DNA from: Spirosoma foliorum
Lineage (GTDB): Bacteria; Bacteroidota; Bacteroidia; Cytophagales; Spirosomataceae
Assembly (NCBI RefSeq): GCF_014117325.1
Contig: NZ_CP059732.1
Span: 7,381,001 to 7,445,000, forward strand
Direction: 5' to 3'
Length of the DNA: 64,000 nucleotides
This document shows, in pieces, positions 18,483-27,023 of this stretch (its first letter is position 1; every line of letters starts with the position of its first letter). The position numbers and the translations under genes are program-made. Under the pieces are notes generated by a model. It worked only from the letters and a program-made list of their open reading frames with translations. It was not told where the DNA came from and searched no databases.

Positions 18483-19115
18483 ATGAATCATATTCGAAAG
18501 TTACTGTTTATTGCGGCTTTGTTGAGTAGCAGTCTGGCGTTCGGTCAACTTACCGAAGACCCCGATGATCGTCGGGACCAGGGCCGTGACCCACTAAAAA
18601 CACAAACACCCGAAGGGCGCCCATTGCCATTTGGTCAACGACTCCGGTTTGGGGGCGGGATTAATGGATTTCAATTCGGCAATCCATTTAGCATAGGGGT
18701 TGCGCCTGTTGTAGCGTATCAGGCTACCGAGCATTTAATTGTTGGCGTTAGTGCTACATATACGTACACACGCTACAAGCCAGGGTACATTTATGCAAAT
18801 CAGGGGGTTACCATCAACCAGTATGGCGGTAGAGGCTTCCTAATGTATGAGTTTATTCCAAGTATACTACCCAACCTGTACCTGCATGGTGAGTTACAAA
18901 GTACCACGTATCAGAGCAAAACAGATCAGGTGGCGGGTGCCTATACCGGTACCGTTACAGCTCCACTCGTAGGGGTTACCTATATGCAGCCCATTTCCCG
19001 ACGATTTGGGGTTAACCTGACGGCTTTATATAACTTAAATTATAAACCAAGCGATCCGATCTCCTATCAGGTGTATGGAGGCACGCCATTTGTGCTCCGG
19101 CTATCGTTCTTTTAG
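18483..19115 (+). CDS. exported outer-membrane-type beta-barrel protein, unknown function
   Basis: I start at the ATG at 18483 (MNHIRKLLFIAALLSSSLAFGQ), which gives a clear signal peptide and 210 residues; an earlier in-frame start at 18468 is less likely. The mature part begins with an acidic stretch (TEDPDDRRDQGRDP) and continues as alternating aromatic and small residues, with Tyr-rich segments such as VGVSATYTYTRYKPGYIY. It ends in Phe-Phe, typical of outer-membrane beta-barrels recognised by Bam. I do not recognise the family. A terminator-like hairpin follows. Confidence 0.65.
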   Translation: MNHIRKLLFIAALLSSSLAFGQLTEDPDDRRDQGRDPLKTQTPEGRPLPFGQRLRFGGGINGFQFGNPFSIGVAPVVAYQATEHLIVGVSATYTYTRYKPGYIYANQGVTINQYGGRGFLMYEFIPSILPNLYLHGELQSTTYQSKTDQVAGAYTGTVTAPLVGVTYMQPISRRFGVNLTALYNLNYKPSDPISYQVYGGTPFVLRLSFF

Positions 19116-19136
19116 GCATTCGCGAAGGAAATACAG

Positions 19137-19176
19137 AAAGGGGTCAGAGAGACATAGCCGCTCTTTGACCCCTTTT
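19137..19176 (+). terminator. terminator hairpin with T-tract
   Basis: Left arm AAAGGGGTCAGAGAG at 19137-19151 pairs with 19161-19176 (one bulge), ending in CCCCTTTT. It lies 22 bp after the barrel gene and before MBOAT-1. Confidence 0.7.
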
Positions 19177-19196
19177 CGCATTCTGGTCCTTTTCGC

Positions 19197-19204
19197 TAAC
19201 TTTG
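19197..19204 (+). promoter_or_regulatory. TAnnTTTG box upstream of MBOAT-1
   Basis: TAACTTTG lies 22 bp before the MBOAT-1 start and after the hairpin at 19137-19176, consistent with a new transcription unit for the MBOAT-AlgJ pair. A clear -33 element was not found. Confidence 0.4.
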
Positions 19205-19225
19205 GCCTGACTTATTGTATGCGAT

Positions 19226-20683
19226 ATGCTCTTCAGTTCGGCAATTTTTTTGTTTTTATTTCTCCCTTTCTTTCTGATTATCTATTACTTACTGCCCCGT
19301 TACTGGTTAGGTATACGCTGGACGAATGCTTTTTTATTCGGCGCTAGTTTATTGTTTTATGCATGGGGCGAAGGGCAAGTTGTGCTGGTATTGTTATTGT
19401 CGGTGTGCATTAATTTTCTGGCTGGATGGCTTGTTGAAAAAGGACAACGACGGACGGGGGTTCTGCTATCGTTAATTGGTAGTTTATCGTTACTGTTTTA
19501 TTATAAGTACGCCAATTTCCTGGTTAATTTGTTACACGGGTTGGCCGAGAATTTAGCCCTTTCCGTTGCCGATAAACTGACTTTAGCACCTATTGCACTC
19601 CCAATTGGCATTAGTTTTTACACGTTTCAGGGTATTTCCTATACACTTGATATTTACTGGGGACGTATCCGGGCCAATCGGAGCTTTCTGGACTATGGCA
19701 CCTACGTGGCTATGTTTCCGCACCAGATTGCGGGACCGATTGTTCGGTATGCCGACATTGCTCCTGAACTGACTGATCGGTCGGTTAACCTCGAAAAGTT
19801 TGGTATCGGTGCGGAACGATTTATCATTGGTATGGCTAAAAAAGTTTTGTTAGCCAATACGTTTGCCAGCGTTGCCGATACAATTTTCAATGCTCCTGCC
19901 GATAGTTATCCAACCGAAACGGCCTGGCTGGGCATTATCGCTTACTCGCTTCAGATTTACTTCGATTTTTCGGGCTACTCAGATATGGCCATTGGGCTGG
20001 GAAAAATGGTTGGCTTTGATTTCAAAGAGAATTTCAACTATCCGTACATCGCTCGTTCTATTCAGGATTTCTGGCGACGCTGGCATATTTCTCTATCGAG
20101 CTGGTTTCGGGATTACCTCTATATTCCACTGGGAGGTAATCGAGGCAGTAAAATCCGAACCTATCGCAATCTACTGATTGTGTTCGCGGTAACGGGCCTT
20201 TGGCACGGAGCTAGCTGGAATTTCATTGTTTGGGGTCTTTATCATGGTCTCTGGCTATTGGTCGAACGGGCAGGGCTGAGTAAACAACTGGAACGAGTAT
20301 GGCCACCCATTGCCCATGTTTACTCGTTGTTAATCGTGCTGATCGGCTGGGTATTCTTCCGGGCCGAAGACTTGACATCGGCACTGGTTTATTTACAGAA
20401 AATGGTGGGCTTGGGCTCCGTGAGTCGGGTGGCTTTTCCACTAAACTATTTTCTTAATACAGAGGTTTGTGTGTCACTATTACTTGGGATTATACTAGTC
20501 ACACCTGTTTATCACCATTTTCAGGTTATTTGGAATCGGCTATTGTTACGCGCGGTTGTACTACCCGCTCAGATTACGCTCAATATGATCTACGTGGTGG
20601 TCGGGCTCGTTGGGCTGTTTGTTTTATCAGTAGCGTATCTGGCCGCTGATAGTTACAATCCATTTATTTATTTTAGGTTTTGA
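19226..20683 (+). CDS. MBOAT family O-acyltransferase (AlgI-like), copy 1
   Basis: This 485-residue integral membrane protein is an AlgI/PatA/DltB-type MBOAT, which passes acyl groups (usually acetyl) across the inner membrane for polysaccharide O-acetylation. Visible signatures are LPIGISFYTFQGISYTLDIY, FPHQIAGPIVRY, QDFWRRWHISLSSWFRDYLY and GLWHGASWNFIVWGLYHG, with the conserved catalytic His at residue 327. It ends in YNPFIYFRF. The next gene (20704) starts 20 bp later and encodes the AlgJ/AlgX-like partner, so the two form an operon. A second copy of the pair lies at 24362-36985. A 113-bp stretch at 19628-19740 is identical to the copy at 24749-24861. Confidence 0.93.
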   Translation: MLFSSAIFLFLFLPFFLIIYYLLPRYWLGIRWTNAFLFGASLLFYAWGEGQVVLVLLLSVCINFLAGWLVEKGQRRTGVLLSLIGSLSLLFYYKYANFLVNLLHGLAENLALSVADKLTLAPIALPIGISFYTFQGISYTLDIYWGRIRANRSFLDYGTYVAMFPHQIAGPIVRYADIAPELTDRSVNLEKFGIGAERFIIGMAKKVLLANTFASVADTIFNAPADSYPTETAWLGIIAYSLQIYFDFSGYSDMAIGLGKMVGFDFKENFNYPYIARSIQDFWRRWHISLSSWFRDYLYIPLGGNRGSKIRTYRNLLIVFAVTGLWHGASWNFIVWGLYHGLWLLVERAGLSKQLERVWPPIAHVYSLLIVLIGWVFFRAEDLTSALVYLQKMVGLGSVSRVAFPLNYFLNTEVCVSLLLGIILVTPVYHHFQVIWNRLLLRAVVLPAQITLNMIYVVVGLVGLFVLSVAYLAADSYNPFIYFRF

Positions 20684-20703
20684 CAGGATAGCGCTTCTCA
20701 CTA

Positions 20704-21804
20704 ATGATACAAATACGATCACGTATAGTCGCTGTTAGTTTTGCTATACTCTTGTTATTGCCAACAATCGATAAACTAGTTGGCCTATCTGCCTGGATTC
20801 AAAGTACCGAAAACAGACAGCCGGCACCTCTGCCATCATTCCATTTTCCGCATGTTCGGCAGTTTGTTGTGTGGTTTGATCAGCACTATAAAGAGAATTT
20901 CGGTGGTCGAAATGCATTGTTTTATATGTATAGCCGCCTGAAATACAAGGTATTAGGCCAATCTCCGTTGCCCGAAAAAGTTGTTGTTGGCAAGGAGGGT
21001 TGGTTTTATCTGGGCAATAGCTATAACAAAGTTGTTGACCAGCACCGGGGATTAGTGCCTCTTTCCGACAAAGAGGCTTCTCAGATTGCGGAGCATCTGA
21101 CCAAACGGCAGCAAGAGTTGGCCAAACAGGGGATTAAATTTTATGTCATGATTGCCCCCGATTCGCATACGATCTACCCCGAATATCTGCCCGATCATTT
21201 ACAGCAAAGCAACGAGTCGTCGCGACTTGATGTATTGAAGCGAGCCATGGTGAAGACAACGGTTCCCTTTATCGATATTCGGGATACGCTCCTGGCTGCC
21301 AAACGCACGCATCGGGTATACTATCAGACGGATACGCACTGGAATGATTATGGCACGCTGGTTGGTTGTGTAGCACTTCTGAATCGTATCCGACAGGATA
21401 AACCAGCAACGCCATCAGTGCAGCAATCAGATTACCATATAAAACAATGGGCGGGCATAAATGGCGACCTGACCCGAATGTTGATGTTGCAGGATAACGT
21501 GGACGAAAAAATTGCCTATGAAATCCGCCCAATGCATAAGCTGACTAGTCGGGAAACTGCCGTTGTGCCTCGCGAAAAAAATCCCCTTCCCTCTCACCGT
21601 TTCGCTGGATCAGGAACCGATCGACTACTCTTCATTGGGGATTCGTTTAGCATTAGCATGATGCAGTATTTGCCGGCCTATTTTCGAGAGTCTTATTTTG
21701 TACGAGATGGTAAGCTGGACGATGAAGCCATTCATACGGAACATCCTACTATTCTTGTTCTTGAAATTGTTGAACGAAACATTAGCCAACTAGCCACATT
21801 TTGA
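20704..21804 (+). CDS. AlgJ/AlgX-like O-acetyltransferase partner, copy 1
   Basis: This 366-residue protein has a single N-terminal membrane anchor (VAVSFAILLLLPTIDKLVG) and an SGNH-hydrolase-like acetyltransferase domain of the AlgX/AlgJ type. The catalytic Asp-His motif occurs as TDTHWNDYG (Asp at about 210), and the Ser motif as FIGDSFSIS (Ser at about 314). Such proteins accept acetyl from the MBOAT partner and place it on a polysaccharide in the periplasm. It follows MBOAT-1 by 20 bp. The paralogue at 35777 shares the same layout. The polymer modified is unknown. Confidence 0.88.
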   Translation: MIQIRSRIVAVSFAILLLLPTIDKLVGLSAWIQSTENRQPAPLPSFHFPHVRQFVVWFDQHYKENFGGRNALFYMYSRLKYKVLGQSPLPEKVVVGKEGWFYLGNSYNKVVDQHRGLVPLSDKEASQIAEHLTKRQQELAKQGIKFYVMIAPDSHTIYPEYLPDHLQQSNESSRLDVLKRAMVKTTVPFIDIRDTLLAAKRTHRVYYQTDTHWNDYGTLVGCVALLNRIRQDKPATPSVQQSDYHIKQWAGINGDLTRMLMLQDNVDEKIAYEIRPMHKLTSRETAVVPREKNPLPSHRFAGSGTDRLLFIGDSFSISMMQYLPAYFRESYFVRDGKLDDEAIHTEHPTILVLEIVERNISQLATF

Positions 21805-21934
21805 TTGACTGAAATCAGGCTTTTCGATCGTAAAAAATCCTCTATTAGGTCAAATAATGACGAACTGCTGGGGTTATTTCCAATCGGAATTAACGTGAGT
21901 TCGGAATTAGACAGGTTGAACTTAATCGCCAATT

Positions 21935-22957
21935 TTACTGAAATTTAACCCAAATTAAGTCGGAAATCTGTTGCATACCGGCATCATTTGGGTGGGCGGC
22001 TACCCCAGGGTTTGCATATTGGCTGGCAAAATATTGACTCTTGCCGACCATACTACTTAAATCAACCAAGGGATACGCTTTTTCGGCGGTTACTTTTCGA
22101 ATGGCAGCGTCTGCTAAAGGGCGATCCCAAACGGTGGTCGTTATAACTATCTGAACTAGCTGCCCATTCGTTGTACTAACCTGCTTTAGTCGATCCAGTA
22201 GCTGACGAAATTGCCCCTCAAAATTACGTGATGATACATCCCCATCGACTACATTCTCTCCAAGGCGAATAAGGATTAGGTCAGGTTTAAAGCTTTGCAG
22301 CGGCTGATCGAACTCATCCATAGCATACGTTGGTTTGCCAAAATCAAGCTCAATACCAACACCAGACTGAAGCTGAACGGTCATGGTTGGATTCAAGGTT
22401 TGTAGTCGAGCGGTAAGCAAATGGACGAAATCTTTTTCCGGGGCAGAGGCCGCCATGCCGTTAAAGTTGTACCAGCCTAAATCGGGCGCTGGTCCATGAC
22501 TCATAATGCTATTTCCAATAACAAGCATTCGCTGATAAGAAGGGGTAAAACTTCCCTGCAATAAAGGTGATAGTTGTTGATTCAAACGCACGCGAGCAAC
22601 AATGTTTACTTTATTGTCGATCACTACCTGGTCGCCAGTTGTCCAAGTGCTTCCATTGTCTTTGGAATATTCTATAACGGCCCCTGCAGGAAGGCTAGGA
22701 GACGTAATTTTTAGCGTGTCTCCAAAAGGAATTACGTTAGATGATTGCTTGAATGAAGGAGCGGCCAGAGCAGCCCCTCCGCCTGATCCTGGTAGTATGC
22801 GTCGAACTGTAATTAGTACGCAATGAGGATCGCAGGGTTGTGCTAAAGCGTTTGTTGTACACAAACAACCTAACAAGCCTAAGATCGTACACTGTATAAA
22901 GAATTGAATTTTGAAAAAAGGGAATAATTTATTCACTATCATGAGCTGTATAGTCAC
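21935..22957 (-). CDS. secreted SGNH/GDSL hydrolase, paralogue 1
   Basis: This 340-residue protein has an N-terminal signal peptide ending near NALAQPC. A Ser/Pro-rich and CHU_C/Big-like segment is followed by an SGNH domain with block I VIGNSIMSHGPAPDLGW, block III RLGENVVDGD and block V HPND. The catalytic Ser is in GNS and the Asp-His pair is probably the HPND region. The start is either 22957 or the ATG at 22942 (MIVNKLF). It lies next to a close paralogue at 23109. Both face the MBOAT-AlgJ operon and may remove acyl groups that the operon adds; that role is inference from position only. Confidence 0.8.
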   Translation of the reverse strand: MTIQLMIVNKLFPFFKIQFFIQCTILGLLGCLCTTNALAQPCDPHCVLITVRRILPGSGGGAALAAPSFKQSSNVIPFGDTLKITSPSLPAGAVIEYSKDNGSTWTTGDQVVIDNKVNIVARVRLNQQLSPLLQGSFTPSYQRMLVIGNSIMSHGPAPDLGWYNFNGMAASAPEKDFVHLLTARLQTLNPTMTVQLQSGVGIELDFGKPTYAMDEFDQPLQSFKPDLILIRLGENVVDGDVSSRNFEGQFRQLLDRLKQVSTTNGQLVQIVITTTVWDRPLADAAIRKVTAEKAYPLVDLSSMVGKSQYFASQYANPGVAAHPNDAGMQQISDLIWVKFQ

Positions 22958-23108
22958 TAATAGATTCCTGCTAAAACTGTGCCATCTTTATTAGAAGTGT
23001 CTGTGCGTGAACAGTTCGTATTATTCTCCTCGAAATCACTATTTCCGGCTAATGAAGGTTGTTTAAGCCTATTAGTAACGTTTTTTGATATTTGGTAACA
23101 AATAGTCT

Positions 23109-24206
23109 TTATTGAATTTTAACCCAAATTAAATCTGAGATTTTTTGCATACCCGTGTCATTTGGGTGGGCAGCAACGCCAGGATTTGCATATTGACTGG
23201 CGAAATATTGTGGCTGCCCGATTAGACAACTCAAATCAACGAGTGGATAGCCATTTTCGGCAGCCACCTTTTTGAGTATAGCATCGGTGGCTGGATGCTC
23301 CCATACGCACGTCGATATAACTATCTGAACTGGCTGATTATAGCCTCTGCTAAGTTGTTTCAGACGTTCCAGGAATTGGCGGAACTGCCCTTCAAAATTG
23401 CGGGTCTGGACATCTCCATCAACTACATTCTCCCCAAGTCGAACGACAATCAAATCGGGCTTAAATGTCTGAAGGGGTTCTGTGAACTCATCCATCGTAT
23501 AGGTCGATTTACCAAAATCAAGTTCAATACCCGCGCCACTCTGGAGTCGAACGGTCATATCTGGATTCAAGGTTTGCAACCGGGCTGTGAGCAAATGGAC
23601 GAAATCTTTTTCGGGGGCCGAAGCCGCCATGCCATTAAAATTAGTCCAGCCTATTTCAGGCGCAGGTGCGTGGCTCATAATACTATTACCAACAATCAGC
23701 ATTCGCTGATAATAAAGCGTAAAAGAGGCCGCCCTGCTCCGTGAGGGCTTATTTCCGACTCGGAAACGTGTTAAAATCTTTCCACCAGTTGTTAAGGTAA
23801 ATTGCTGCCCAATTTGCCAGGTAGTTCCATTATCGAGCGAAAACTCATACACGGCCTGGGGAGGGAGCGTATCAGAAGCCAGTTTCACTATTGTGCTGAA
23901 ATAGAAATTACCACCATTAGGAGAAAAGTGGGGAGGGGATGCATCTAACGTGTCAACGGCAACTGTTGTCGATGAGGCAGGTATAGTGGTACCACTAGTA
24001 GGCGTTGTAGATGATACCCCTGTACAGGAACAGCTAGTTGTAGATGTTGGCGTGGCTGTATTCGTGGGTGGAATAATATTTCCGACCTGTGCAGGATAGT
24101 CTTTAACACAGCTACTTATAGCCACTACTATCATTAGAAGATAGGCTATTGCTGTAATTTTTCCTGCTGGTAACCAGAACATAAACTTTCGTTGAGTAAA
24201 CATCAA
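23109..24206 (-). CDS. SGNH/GDSL hydrolase lipoprotein, paralogue 2
   Basis: This 365-residue protein shares the C-terminal SGNH domain of the gene at 21935 (GNSIMSHAPAPEIGW, RLGENVVDGDV, HPND) but has a different N-terminus. It has a lipobox (VVAISSC, Cys at about 33) instead of a type I signal peptide. A Thr/Ser-rich linker (residues about 45-85) separates the anchor from the enzyme. The pair appears to be a tandem duplication in which one copy stays on the membrane and one is released. The paralogues differ more in the linker than in the enzyme domain. Confidence 0.8.
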   Translation of the reverse strand: MMFTQRKFMFWLPAGKITAIAYLLMIVVAISSCVKDYPAQVGNIIPPTNTATPTSTTSCSCTGVSSTTPTSGTTIPASSTTVAVDTLDASPPHFSPNGGNFYFSTIVKLASDTLPPQAVYEFSLDNGTTWQIGQQFTLTTGGKILTRFRVGNKPSRSRAASFTLYYQRMLIVGNSIMSHAPAPEIGWTNFNGMAASAPEKDFVHLLTARLQTLNPDMTVRLQSGAGIELDFGKSTYTMDEFTEPLQTFKPDLIVVRLGENVVDGDVQTRNFEGQFRQFLERLKQLSRGYNQPVQIVISTCVWEHPATDAILKKVAAENGYPLVDLSCLIGQPQYFASQYANPGVAAHPNDTGMQKISDLIWVKIQ

Positions 24207-24330
24207 TCATTTGTTGGTTATATAGTACTAACGCAAATTACACACGCAAAGAAGACCGATTATGTCAGGTTATGCCAAATCGTTAGGACAGTGTCAGGAA
24301 ATGTAGCACCTGATTTATTAATGCGTCTCC

Positions 24331-24338
24331 TATATTTG
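24331..24338 (+). promoter_or_regulatory. TAnnTTTG box upstream of MBOAT-2
   Basis: TATATTTG lies 24 bp before the MBOAT-2 start codon, at the same relative position as the box before MBOAT-1. Confidence 0.4.
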
Positions 24339-24361
24339 TACAAATCCACCGTCCATTTAGA

Positions 24362-25175
24362 ATGTTATTTAGTTCTGCTATTTTTCTATTTCTCTATTTT
24401 CCAGTCTTTAGTCTGGTTTACTATTTGTTGCCTAATTATTGGCGTAATACGTTTTTATTTTTTGCCAGTTTACTGTTTTATGCATGGGGTGAGAATATCG
24501 TTGTACTTGTCTTACTACTATCCATATGTATTAATTTTTCGGCAGGGCGTCTTATTGAAAATGGTTACCGCCGTATTGGTTTGTGGGTGTCGTTAGGGGG
24601 TAGCTTATCCCTGCTGTTTTATTACAAATATGCTAATTTCATTGTCGGTTCGATACGCAGTTTAGCCGAAAATCTGGCGATACCAATGGCTGAGAACTTG
24701 ACAATACCAGCCGTTGTACTCCCTATTGGTATTAGTTTCTACACGTTCCAGGGTATTTCCTATACACTTGATATTTACTGGGGACGTATCCGGGCCAATC
24801 GGAGCTTTCTGGACTATGGCACCTACGTGGCTATGTTTCCGCACCAGATTGCGGGACCGATCGTTCGATATAGTGACATTGCTCCCGAATTAACGGAGCG
24901 AACTGTTACCCCCGAGAAATTTGGTATGGGGGCCGAACGATTTATTATTGGCATTATTAAAAAATTGCTGCTGGCGAATACATTTGCCAGCGTCGCCGAT
25001 ACAATTTTTAACGCTCCTGCTGATAGCTATGCTGCCGAAACGGCCTGGTTGGGCATTGTCGCTTACTCACTTCAAATCTATTTTGATTTTTCGGGCTACT
25101 CAGATATGGCCATTGGGTTGGGTAAGATGCTCGGTTTTGATTTCAAAGAGAATTTCAACTATCCATATATCGCCG
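24362..25175 (+). pseudogene. MBOAT O-acyltransferase copy 2, 5' part, broken
   Basis: The first about 271 codons align with MBOAT-1 (LPIGISFYTFQGISYTLDIY, FPHQIAGPIVRY, FSGYSDMAIGLGKMLGFDFKENFNYPYIA) and then stop abruptly. At 25172-25175 the sequence passes into the terminal inverted repeat of IS3-A and reads into VSLPRSVSQFW, then a stop at 25246. The conserved WRRWHISLSSW and catalytic LWHGASW regions are missing. The C-terminal remnant is at 35555-35780, past about 10.4 kb of inserted DNA. The protein cannot be active. Confidence 0.92.
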
Positions 25176-25292
25176 TGTCCTTACCCCGTTCGGTGAGCCA
25201 GTTTTGGCTGGATTTTAAGCCGCCTGTCGGTATTCGACTGGTGTAATAAACTTTAATGCTTGGTGGGGCCGTTCAGTGTTGTATTCCAACAG

Positions 25293-25577
25293 TCACCCAT
25301 CTACTATTTGTCTTACTTGCTTGATACTGCTAAAAACATGTGCATCTAGAACTTCTCGCCGAAACGTTCCGTTGAATCGTTCAATGTAGGCATTCTGGGT
25401 GGGTTTGCCCGGCTCGATCCAACATAAATCAACGGTGTGGTCCTTACACCAATCCTGCAACGCTTGGCTAATAAACTCTGGACCATTATCACTCCGTAGC
25501 CGCTCTGGCTTACCATACCGCTCAACCAGTTGAGCTAATAATCGGATAACCCGCTGAGCTGGCAGTGAATAATCCAC
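25293..25577 (-). pseudogene. IS3-A transposase, C-terminal rve fragment
   Basis: The fragment holds the second and third DDE residues of an IS3 integrase core: RSDNGPEFISQAL and NAYIERFNGTFRREVLDAHVF. It is cut off from its upstream part by a one-base deletion and by the IS110 element, and a TGA replaces the expected Trp after QIVDG. It is non-functional as it stands. Confidence 0.85.
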
Positions 25578-25873
25578 CTCGATACCAAGGCCTCTCTATT
25601 GTAATCGTCAACTACATTCAGCGTTCGGAACTTGCGCCCACCGGTTAAATTATCCGACGTAAAATCCAGCGACCGCTCCGATTTCTATGGATTAAGCAAG
25701 GGTTGTTGTATAATTTTTGTCATATTTTTCACCCCGGCATACAACAGCACAAACGCGATGAATCAACTTGTTGCGAGCAGCATTAATGACTAACATTTTC
25801 GGCTTGCCCTCCTTCAACTTGCGGGCATAGTAGTCCTGAAGGTCTCCCGTTACCTGGATGGTCGATATGGTGC

Positions 25874-25889
25874 GGCACCGGCCGCCCGG
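25874..25889 (-). repeat. 16-bp GC micro-insertion a (in IS110 tnp)
   Basis: Plus-strand GGCACCGGCCGCCCGG. Removing 16 bp joins HLG to TISTIQVTGD in the IS110 transposase. The boundary is ambiguous by a few bases. It is the same variant as copy b. Confidence 0.85.
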
Positions 25890-26107
25890 CCAAATGGATC
25901 AAGGCCTTCAGTCGTTTACGTGCTTGATAACTCACTTTCGTCCGGCCTCGTATGCTACTGCCAGAGCGGTAGGCGAAGGGAGCTACCCTTGCATGGCAGG
26001 CCAGTTTTTTAGGATCATTGATGGCCTGCATCTCATTAGTGGCCAACAGCAATTCGGTAACAATGACGGGGCCAATGCCTGGTACCGATATCATTAAATC
26101 AAATAAC

Positions 26108-26123
26108 CGCACGGGCGGCCCCG
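26108..26123 (-). repeat. 16-bp GC micro-insertion c (in IS110 tnp)
   Basis: Plus-strand CGCACGGGCGGCCCCG after AAC. Removal joins ARLKE to LFDLMISV in frame. It is identical to copy d. Confidence 0.88.
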
Positions 26124-26389
26124 TCTTTTAGTCGGGCATCAGCCTGGATAAGTTCATGTACCTGTCGTTCGACTGCTTTTTGCTCTTCTTTGAGAGCGGC
26201 CAGTGATTTTTTGACATTACCTTTCAAAGTTCTTTGTAGCGAACGGCTTATAAAGGAATCTTGCTCGGCAACAGGAACTGCGAGTAGGTTGTAGGCTTGG
26301 TTAAGCCGTTGACGAGTCGCACTGAGAGCGGCCAGTTTCTGCATTACCTCCCGAGGTGGTTGCCAAAGCCGCATCTGATCGCGAAAACG

Positions 26390-26405
26390 CCGGGTGGCTG
26401 GTGCC
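26390..26405 (-). repeat. 16-bp GC micro-insertion e (in IS110 tnp), diverged
   Basis: Minus-strand GGCACCAGCCACCCGG, two G-to-A differences from copies a and b. Removal joins QYAY to RFRDQMRLW. It is the only copy preceded by T rather than C. Confidence 0.8.
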
Positions 26406-26493
26406 ATAAGCATACTGAGCAATGCGTTGAGCATCGACTTTGTCGGTCTTGCCCCGTTGCATCCCTCCGGCTTGTTTGATTTGCAAGGACGAC

Positions 26494-26509
26494 CGCACGG
26501 GCGGCCCCG
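26494..26509 (-). repeat. 16-bp GC micro-insertion d (in IS110 tnp)
   Basis: Plus-strand CGCACGGGCGGCCCCG after GAC. Removal joins AIWLE to SSLQIKQAGGMQ, the normal IS110 sequence around the KTDKVDAQ motif. Confidence 0.9.
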
Positions 26510-26722
26510 TCTAGCCAAATTGCGAGCTTTGGCTCGTAGAGCAACTCCAACAAATGGGCGTTATAGATTCCTGTGTGCTCCATGCAAAACACAGCCTGAG
26601 GTAAGTTCCAGTTCGGTAATGCCTTTACCTGCATCAAAGCTTCTTTGACTCCCTTGAGGGTATTGTCAGTGTGCATATTCAGAATGATACCGTGTTGCTG
26701 GGTATAAACCGCCCAGTCGAGG

Positions 26723-26738
26723 CCGGGCGGCCGGTGCC
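26723..26738 (-). repeat. 16-bp GC micro-insertion b (in IS110 tnp)
   Basis: Minus-strand GGCACCGGCCGCCCGG after ACAC. Removal joins IDIAKDT to LDWAVYTQQ, restoring the first catalytic Asp region of the transposase. Confidence 0.9.
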
Positions 26739-26783
26739 GTGTCTTTGGCAATGTCAATACCGATGAAGTGATAAAAGTCCATC

Positions 26784-27023
26784 TGATTAGTTAGTTTTGA
26801 GTGAAGCGTCAACTCCTTGCTTTTACTCGACCGGCAGCGGCCGACCGCCTTTTGTGGGCCACCAACCCAATTCTTTATCCGAGTCTACAGCAATGGAAAA
26901 CAGAGTGGGACTAAATCGGAGCATAGGTCTGAGTCCTCGGCGACCCGATAGGGTACCCTACTCTGGTTGACTACTGGCAACTTACCAAATCTTAGAATAT
27001 TACCAGCCCACAAACCTAAAGGG
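26784..27023 (-). ncRNA. IS110 non-coding leader, candidate bridge RNA
   Basis: The 240 bp between the element's left end and the transposase start contain a stem (26901-26909 with 26956-26965; CAGAGU and GGG pairing with CCC and ACUCUG). The large loop holds two candidate guides. On the transcribed (minus) strand, CGGGUCGCC (26939-26947) is the same as the left half of the target 16-mer except for one U in place of C. GCUCCG (26917-26922) is complementary to CGGAGC of the right half. A small AGG/CCU hairpin separates them. This is the layout of the target-binding loop in IS621-type bridge RNAs. The donor loop was not convincingly identified. Confidence 0.55.

Larger units (their letters stand above)
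25692..26783 (-). pseudogene. IS110-family DEDD transposase interrupted by five 16-bp insertions
   Basis: The start ATG is at 26783 (MDFYHFIGIDIAKDT) and the stop TAA at 25692. As it stands the frame is broken five times, at 26723, 26494, 26390, 26108 and 25874. When 16 bp are removed at each point the gene reads through without any other stop. The joined text includes AKDTLDWAVY, AIWLESSLQIKQ, QYAYRFRDQM, ADARLKELFDLM and HLGTISTIQV, for about 335 residues. The catalytic DEDD residues are visible in GIDIAK, MEHTG and KTDKVDAQ, and the C-terminal Tnp_IS116 domain in MISVPGIGP. Apart from the 16-mers it looks recently intact. Confidence 0.9.
25681..27023 (-). mobile_element. IS110-family element nested in IS3-A, inserted within a 16-bp GC repeat
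   Basis: About 1343 bp lie between the two halves of a 16-mer: CGCTCCG at 25674-25680 on the left and GCGGCCCGG at 27024-27032 on the right. Joining the halves gives CGCTCCGGCGGCCCGG, identical to the copies at 33906 and (reversed) 58194. It has no terminal inverted repeats, as normal for IS110. It contains one DEDD transposase gene (25692-26783, minus) with a 240-bp non-coding leader (26784-27023). That leader has the position expected for an IS110-group bridge RNA. One base at each boundary is ambiguous. Confidence 0.88.

Noticed and set aside
26829..26847. GC block CCGGCAGCGGCCGACC in the IS110 leader
   Set aside because: It resembles the 16-mer only with gaps and lies in non-coding DNA, so insertion cannot be tested. 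Not counted among the copies.
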